From positions 1 through 18,289 of the forward strand of contig CAVTOD010000001.1 in assembly GCA_963736305.1 (NCBI GenBank): a stretch of 18,289 nucleotides of DNA. The letters run 5' to 3'. Below are positions 14,800 through 18,289 of this stretch, one piece after another (positions within the stretch are counted from its first letter, which is position 1; each line of letters opens with the position of its first letter). The notes under the pieces are model-generated. The model had not been told where the DNA came from. It worked only from the letters and a program-made list of their open reading frames with translations, and did not search any database. Made by a program: the position numbers and the translations under genes. The stretch is from DASUPK01 sp963736305. Lineage in GTDB: Bacteria > Actinomycetota > Thermoleophilia > Solirubrobacterales > 70-9.

Positions 14800-15439
14800 C
14801 GACCTCAGCACGGCTGTTCGTGCCGAGCTTGCGGTGGATTGCCGCGCGGTGAGTCTCGACCGTACGAATGGAGATGACCAGCTTCTCCGCGATCTCCGGA
14901 TTCGTGTGCCCGGCGGCGACCAGCCTGAGCACCTCGATCTCGCGGGGAGTCAGACCGCCCGGAGGGCCCTCGGGGGTTGCAGCCAGCCGTGCGCCGAGGT
15001 GAGGATTGATGTAGGTCTCGCCCCTCGCCGCCGCCCGGATCGCGTCGACGAGCTCGGCTCCGGCCGCGTGCTTGACGACAAAGGCCTTGGCGCCGAGCCG
15101 GAAGGCCTCCTTGGCGAACGCGGGATCGTCCTGCATGGTGAGCACGACGACGGCAGTCTCCGGCGATCCCTCGTGGATCTTCGGGATCGAGGCCAGGCTC
15201 GGCTCTCCCGGCATGTTCAGGTCGAGCACCAGGATGTTCGGCTTGAGCCCCGAGGCACGGCGGCGGGCGGTCTCGGCATCGCCGGCCTCCGCCACCACTG
15301 CCATGTCGCCCTCGGCCTCGACGATCCGCCTCAGCCCATCGCGGACGATCTCGTGATCGTCGGCGAGGATGATGCTGATTCCGTCGGTGCGGGTCTCGCC
15401 GTCAGTTGCTTTGCTGGTCATCAGGCCGGTGTCGCTCAC
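14759..15439 (-). CDS. NarL/FixJ-family response regulator (REC + LuxR-type HTH)
   Basis: A 226-residue transcription factor. The receiver domain (about 20-140) has acidic-pocket residues D27/D28, phospho-acceptor D73 in LVLDLNMPG, T101 and K123. The LuxR-type HTH (about 160-222) reads LTPREIEVLRLVAAGHTNPEIAEKL and continues through VKT-like RTVETHRAAIHRKLG. It pairs logically with the adjacent HisKA_3 kinase, although the genes are convergent rather than in an operon. The GTG at 15439 is preferred because AAGGGGACC lies upstream; an in-frame ATG at 15421 is the alternative. The 5' leader contains two hairpins at 15488-15524. Confidence 0.95.
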   Translation of the reverse strand: MSDTGLMTSKATDGETRTDGISIILADDHEIVRDGLRRIVEAEGDMAVVAEAGDAETARRRASGLKPNILVLDLNMPGEPSLASIPKIHEGSPETAVVVLTMQDDPAFAKEAFRLGAKAFVVKHAAGAELVDAIRAAARGETYINPHLGARLAATPEGPPGGLTPREIEVLRLVAAGHTNPEIAEKLVISIRTVETHRAAIHRKLGTNSRAEVVTFARENGLIEEG

Positions 15440-15487
15440 GCTAGCGGTCCCCTTCAGCCGAGGTCCTCAACTGGCACGAATTGTCGA

Positions 15488-15524
15488 AGGCCGAGGCACG
15501 GCCTCCATCGGTGCAAAACACCGA
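15488..15524 (-). repeat. Two adjacent hairpins in the response-regulator leader
   Basis: AGGCCG-AGGCA-CGGCCT (15488-15504) and TCGGTG-CAAAA-CACCGA (15508-15524) are perfect 6-bp inverted repeats three bases apart, about 50-85 nt upstream of the response regulator's GTG. They would form two hairpins in its mRNA leader if transcription starts far enough upstream. No known riboswitch pattern is recognisable. Confidence 0.4.
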
Positions 15525-15630
15525 GATCAGGACGGGGGCGCCCATTGGCCTACGGGCTGGTCGGCCGGCGTGGCACTGTACTCCTCGTCGGTGACGTGCT
15601 CCCAGCCCAAGTCCGGCGGTTTTCCAACAA

Positions 15631-15672
15631 TCGGGCCGACTGGATTTGAACCAGCGACCTTTCGGCCCCCAG
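15631..15672 (-). pseudogene. tRNA-Pro 3'-half fragment, candidate attachment-site copy
   Basis: The minus strand reads anticodon loop CTGGGGG, stem CCGAA, variable AGGTC, a full T-arm around GTTCAAATC, and a 3' acceptor strand ending CGGCCCG plus A. It matches the tRNA at the window end in 39 of 40 positions (the difference is at 15636 versus 18255). The 5' half is missing: the bases upstream of the anticodon loop do not pair with CCGAA, and no standard D-arm or 7-bp acceptor partner lies at tRNA distance. I interpret it as a tRNA remnant, most simply an att-site duplication. A diverged or unusual tRNA is the alternative. Confidence 0.6.
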
Positions 15673-15745
15673 ATCAGCGTTCTCCGCCGTTCGGTACCAG
15701 AGCAGTTACCAAGGGCCCTGCGCGCGCGTACGGGCCCGCTCCTGG

Positions 15746-18007
15746 TTACGGTCGACCCGCGTCGGGAAGGCTGTAGTCGCAGACCCCGGTCGGGAAGATT
15801 TGTTCGAGGCGGGCGAGCTCGCCCGGCGACGGGGTCCAGGAGCCGTAGAGTCCCCGGGCAACTGCGTCCGCGACCGACCGGAGCTGGCACTTGTAGACGC
15901 CGCCCCGGAAGGGTCCGCCGGCGACGATCCGCGAGGTGGAGTGAAGGGGGAAGGACTTGGTGCAGTCGCCCGCCGGGAGGTTGTTGAGGATCCCGTCCCA
16001 GGCGTGATCGCCGCGGGCTATCTCGGTGCCCTGGGAGGTGAAGCAGCGGTCGGTGGCGTCGGCCGGCTTGTTCTGGGCGACGCTCAGCTTGGGGTGCTGG
16101 CGGATGTTGGCGAGCCACTGGTCGATTACCTGGAGCGCTTCGGCGGCGATGTCGCGCTGGGGGTTGGGGCCGATGAACCAGATCACCTGGTTGGAGGCAT
16201 TGCCGTCGTAATCGAGCATCCGCTGGCGCGAGACGAACGACTGGTGGCTGTTGTGCATGTTCAGCTGTTCCTCGAGGTAGTCGCGCTGGTCGATCAACGG
16301 GATGTTGATGTTGCCGTCGAAGTAGATCCCGTGGGTGTAGGCGGCGTGCATAGCCGAGATGTCGCCCTCCCGGCGCGGCGCCGGCGTCACCCCGCCGTCG
16401 GGGGAGAGCCTCATGTTGCGCGAGCTCCACGGATCGAAGCCGCCGGTGGGCAGGAAGGGCTGGCCCTCCTGGACCATGTTCTGCGGGTCCTTCCAGCTAC
16501 CCACCTTGGCGTTCAGGTCGAGGAACTCGGCCGGGGTGATCTTCCCGTCGCGGAGCGCCTGCAGCCCGTACTGGACGCCGACGTTGTCCCAGGTCGAGCG
16601 CGCGTAGCCGTTGGGCAGGACGCCGTAGATGTTCCTGAGGTCGTCCCAGTGGGTCCAGTGGACTGCCGCCATCACCGCCGGGTCCATGCGCTCGGTGCCG
16701 GCCCCGGCGCTGCCGAAGAGCGGGTTCAGCGCGAGGGGGGTCAGGCCGCGCCAGCCGTTCACGCACTCGTCGCTTCCGGGCGCACGGGTGTAGGGATTGG
16801 GGAAGCTGGGGTTGCCGTTGAGGCCGATCAGCCACTCGCGGTTATCCCAGTTCTGCCAGATCGGGTTAGCGGCGTCCGTGACGTCCATGTAGTACTCGAG
16901 CAGCTCGCAGTCGCCGACGTGAATCGTCTGGGTGACCATGTCCGGGTAGGAGCGCTGCGGGATCCCGGCGTCGATCAGCCCCGGGTAGTTCTGGCCGTAG
17001 ATGTACTGCTGGATCGCGCCGCCCGAGCCGCCGAGCCCGACGGTGTAGAGCGGGACCCCGTAGCGCTCGATGAACTCCTCCTTGGTCATCAGCGCTGTCT
17101 CGCCGCCGAGCTCGAGGTTGTAGTGGGTGTTGGTGTCGGTGCCGCTCGAATGGATGATCGCGTAGCCCTGGCGCAGGCCGAGGTCGAGCAGGGCGCTCGA
17201 GCCGGGCGTGCCCTGGTTGTGGCCGATCGCAACCCCGCCGTCGAACGTGTAGATCAGCTTTCGGTTCCACTCCGATGTGTCGATGTGGCTCGGGTCCTCG
17301 CCGAAGGGCGCGAGCATCGCGAAGGAGTAGATGAAGCGGTTGATCGTGCCGCGCTCCCGGCGTACGACGTAGTCGACGACGCGGCCGTCGGGAAGCTGGG
17401 TGGTGGCGAGGTCAACGGGCCGCGAGCCATCGGCGGGGAGCGGCTTGAACTGCCCACCGGTGCTGCGGTAGAGGTAGTCGACCACGGTGTGGGCGGAGCA
17501 GTCAAGGCTCCAGCCGGCGGTGCTCCCGTCGGGGTTCAGCACCCGGAAGCCGAGGCCGTCCTGGTTGTCCACGATCGGCTCGCCCAGCCCGGCCTGGATC
17601 GTCTTGCAGACGAACGGATACTGATGGGGCCCGGAGAAGATCGGGCCCTCGGTCGGGTAGTCGACGATCTGGAGGCGGTCGGCGGGCGGGCTCGAGGACT
17701 TGCCGTTCCGGTGCACCGTGAGCTCGTTGTTCCCGAGGTCGAACCCGTCGACGAGCCCGACTAGCCCGTCGCCCTGCGGCTTGAAGGCGGCCGTCACGTC
17801 CTCGCCGTTGCGCTCGACCGTGAGCTTGTCGAGCAGCCCGGGGGGCGCGTTTACCCGAACCAGCGCGTCCCCGCCGCTCACCTGGTTGGGCTGGCTGGAG
17901 AGCACCGACAGATCGACCGACTTCGCGTGCGCGACTGCGGGGCTCAACGCGATCGCCGCCACCGCGAACGCGAACGCAACCAGCTTCACCCTGAACTTCC
18001 CAGGCAC
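15746..18007 (-). CDS. Exported DUF6351 family protein (serine alpha/beta-hydrolase-like)
   Basis: A 753-residue secreted protein that I recognise as DUF6351, a large family of uncharacterised exported proteins. The signal peptide (KFRVKLVAFAFAVAAIALSP, cleavage after AHA near residue 28) is followed by a beta-rich N-terminal region (about 30-110) and a long hydrolase-like domain. GLGGSGGAIQQY contains a nucleophile-elbow motif with S328; other family-like segments are IIHSSGTDTNTHYN and GGVAIGHNQGTPGSS. An extracellular esterase or related hydrolase is likely, but the substrate is unknown. I chose the GTG at 18007 because GAGGAGG lies six bases upstream and the signal peptide then starts correctly; an upstream TTG at 18064 coincides with the predicted -35 box. 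It is the only gene between the two tRNA-Pro 3'-half copies. Confidence 0.9.
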   Translation of the reverse strand: MPGKFRVKLVAFAFAVAAIALSPAVAHAKSVDLSVLSSQPNQVSGGDALVRVNAPPGLLDKLTVERNGEDVTAAFKPQGDGLVGLVDGFDLGNNELTVHRNGKSSSPPADRLQIVDYPTEGPIFSGPHQYPFVCKTIQAGLGEPIVDNQDGLGFRVLNPDGSTAGWSLDCSAHTVVDYLYRSTGGQFKPLPADGSRPVDLATTQLPDGRVVDYVVRRERGTINRFIYSFAMLAPFGEDPSHIDTSEWNRKLIYTFDGGVAIGHNQGTPGSSALLDLGLRQGYAIIHSSGTDTNTHYNLELGGETALMTKEEFIERYGVPLYTVGLGGSGGAIQQYIYGQNYPGLIDAGIPQRSYPDMVTQTIHVGDCELLEYYMDVTDAANPIWQNWDNREWLIGLNGNPSFPNPYTRAPGSDECVNGWRGLTPLALNPLFGSAGAGTERMDPAVMAAVHWTHWDDLRNIYGVLPNGYARSTWDNVGVQYGLQALRDGKITPAEFLDLNAKVGSWKDPQNMVQEGQPFLPTGGFDPWSSRNMRLSPDGGVTPAPRREGDISAMHAAYTHGIYFDGNINIPLIDQRDYLEEQLNMHNSHQSFVSRQRMLDYDGNASNQVIWFIGPNPQRDIAAEALQVIDQWLANIRQHPKLSVAQNKPADATDRCFTSQGTEIARGDHAWDGILNNLPAGDCTKSFPLHSTSRIVAGGPFRGGVYKCQLRSVADAVARGLYGSWTPSPGELARLEQIFPTGVCDYSLPDAGRP

Positions 18008-18035
18008 TCCTTGCCTCCTCGGGCGAGACGAAAAT

Positions 18036-18064
18036 ACGGTACTCCTCTCATCGCTTGATCTCAA
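18036..18064 (-). promoter_or_regulatory. Sigma-70-type promoter of the DUF6351 gene
   Basis: On the minus strand TTGAGA (18059-18064) and TACCGT (18036-18041) are separated by exactly 17 bp. They fit the -35 and TAnnnT -10 patterns of housekeeping sigma factors. Transcription would start near 18029, giving a leader of about 20 nt that includes the GAGGAGG ribosome-binding site before the GTG at 18007. Confidence 0.6.
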
Positions 18065-18216
18065 CTAGAGATTCCCTGGGAGCGCTCTCTGGTCGCGCCC
18101 GCCTCCGCGATGGCTGCGGCTGCGTCCCCTTCAGCCCCCAGCGTGGGTCTGGCTCGGTACTACGACTGGTACCACGGCGCTCCGATCAGTCCCGGCTCGC
18201 AGGGCCCCCAGACGCC

Positions 18217-18239
18217 GAAAGCCCGCTTCCAAAGCGGGC
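18217..18239 (-). terminator. Intrinsic terminator of the tRNA-Pro at the window end
   Basis: On the minus strand an 8-bp perfect stem (GCCCGCTT / AAGCGGGC) with a TGG loop is followed by TTT. It starts 11 nt after the 3' end of the tRNA. The T-run is short, but position and stem strength support a terminator. Confidence 0.7.
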
Positions 18240-18249
18240 CTTCGCTTAG

Positions 18250-18289
18250 TCGGGGCGACTGGATTTGAACCAGCGACCTTTCGGCCCCC
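18250..18289 (-). tRNA. tRNA-Pro (anticodon GGG), 3' half, cut by the window end
   Basis: The visible 40 nt run from anticodon position 34 to discriminator A73 on the minus strand. They comprise GGG plus the rest of the anticodon loop, the 3' stem strand CCGAA, variable AGGTC, T-arm GCTGG-TTCAAAT-CCAGT and 3' acceptor strand CGCCCCG. The 5' half lies beyond the window. The identity is inferred from the GGG anticodon position and resemblance to actinobacterial tRNA-Pro; it would be confirmed if the missing part begins CGGGGCG. CCA is not encoded. A terminator-like hairpin follows. Confidence 0.75.

Larger units (their letters stand above)
15440..15745. other. Non-coding region between the response regulator and the DUF6351 gene
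   Basis: About 306 bp without a supportable gene. It holds the upstream region of the response regulator, two adjacent short inverted repeats (15488-15504 and 15508-15524), a tRNA 3'-half fragment (15631-15672) and 73 bp of DNA to the DUF6351 stop codon. A long minus-strand open frame runs through it but reads through the tRNA fragment and is antisense in character, so I do not call it. Confidence 0.7.

Noticed and set aside
15441..16430. A minus-strand open frame through the intergenic region with GPKGRWFKSSRPD
   Set aside because: That phrase is the well-known artefact of translating a tRNA 3' half; the rest is an out-of-frame shadow of the DUF6351 gene.
15800..17764. A 654-codon plus-strand open frame antisense to the DUF6351 gene
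   Set aside because: Composition is dominated by V, A, G, E, R and D as expected for the antisense of a high-GC gene. It has no recognisable domain, and the minus strand encodes a clear exported protein.
18062..18064. TTG at 18064 as the start of the DUF6351 gene
   Set aside because: It coincides with the predicted -35 box and would put about 19 extra residues before the signal peptide; the GTG at 18007 has a strong ribosome-binding site.
18110..18268. A short plus-strand open frame with RYYDWYHGAPISPG
   Set aside because: It runs through the tRNA terminator hairpin and into the tRNA gene, has no ribosome-binding site and resembles nothing I recognise.
1..18289. CRISPR arrays, insertion sequences, transposase or integrase genes, rRNA
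   Set aside because: No regularly spaced repeats, transposase-like or recombinase-like products, or rRNA segments were seen on either strand.

Overview
The window is high-GC bacterial DNA with tightly packed genes on both strands. GTG and TTG starts are common, the tRNAs lack an encoded CCA, and the gene families are typical of actinobacteria (DUF3556, MEDS/RsbA-type anti-sigma regulator, DUF6351, GAF/HisKA_3 kinase). This suggests an actinomycetote, most likely a soil Thermoleophilia/Solirubrobacterales-like organism. That placement is inference from gene content; there is no rRNA or other marker here.

Layout. Positions 1-266 hold two divergent tRNA genes, Glu(CTC) on the minus strand with its own terminator and Leu(CAG) on the plus strand. 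From 5367 down to 283 a minus-strand run encodes a membrane-anchored CxxCH haem protein, a DUF3556 membrane protein, a CrtI/PYROXD2-like FAD oxidoreductase (its TTG start overlaps the previous stop), a degenerate EAL-domain protein and a small PH-like protein. Divergent from this run, 5475-9613 on the plus strand is a compact three-gene unit: exported sulfatase, acetyl-CoA hydrolase/CoA-transferase, and a lactate 2-monooxygenase-like flavoenzyme.

Positions 9610-15439 are signalling and envelope genes in alternating orientation: an RsbA-type MEDS/ATPase regulator, an exported GH25 muramidase, a CHASE protein with a truncated GGDEF domain, a 71-residue hypothetical protein, a GAF-GAF histidine kinase and a NarL-type response regulator. 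Three successive convergent pairs overlap at their 3' ends (4, 14 and 41 bp). Both proteins related to c-di-GMP look catalytically dead: the EAL protein has lost key residues and the CHASE protein lacks the catalytic half of its GGDEF domain.

The last 2.6 kb carry one large exported DUF6351 serine-hydrolase-like protein with a readable promoter. It lies between two near-identical 40-bp copies (39/40) of the 3' half of a tRNA-Pro(GGG). One copy belongs to a tRNA cut by the window end; the other has no tRNA 5' half. This is the geometry expected of an attachment-site duplication and is the most interesting structural observation here, although the visible segment contains no integrase.
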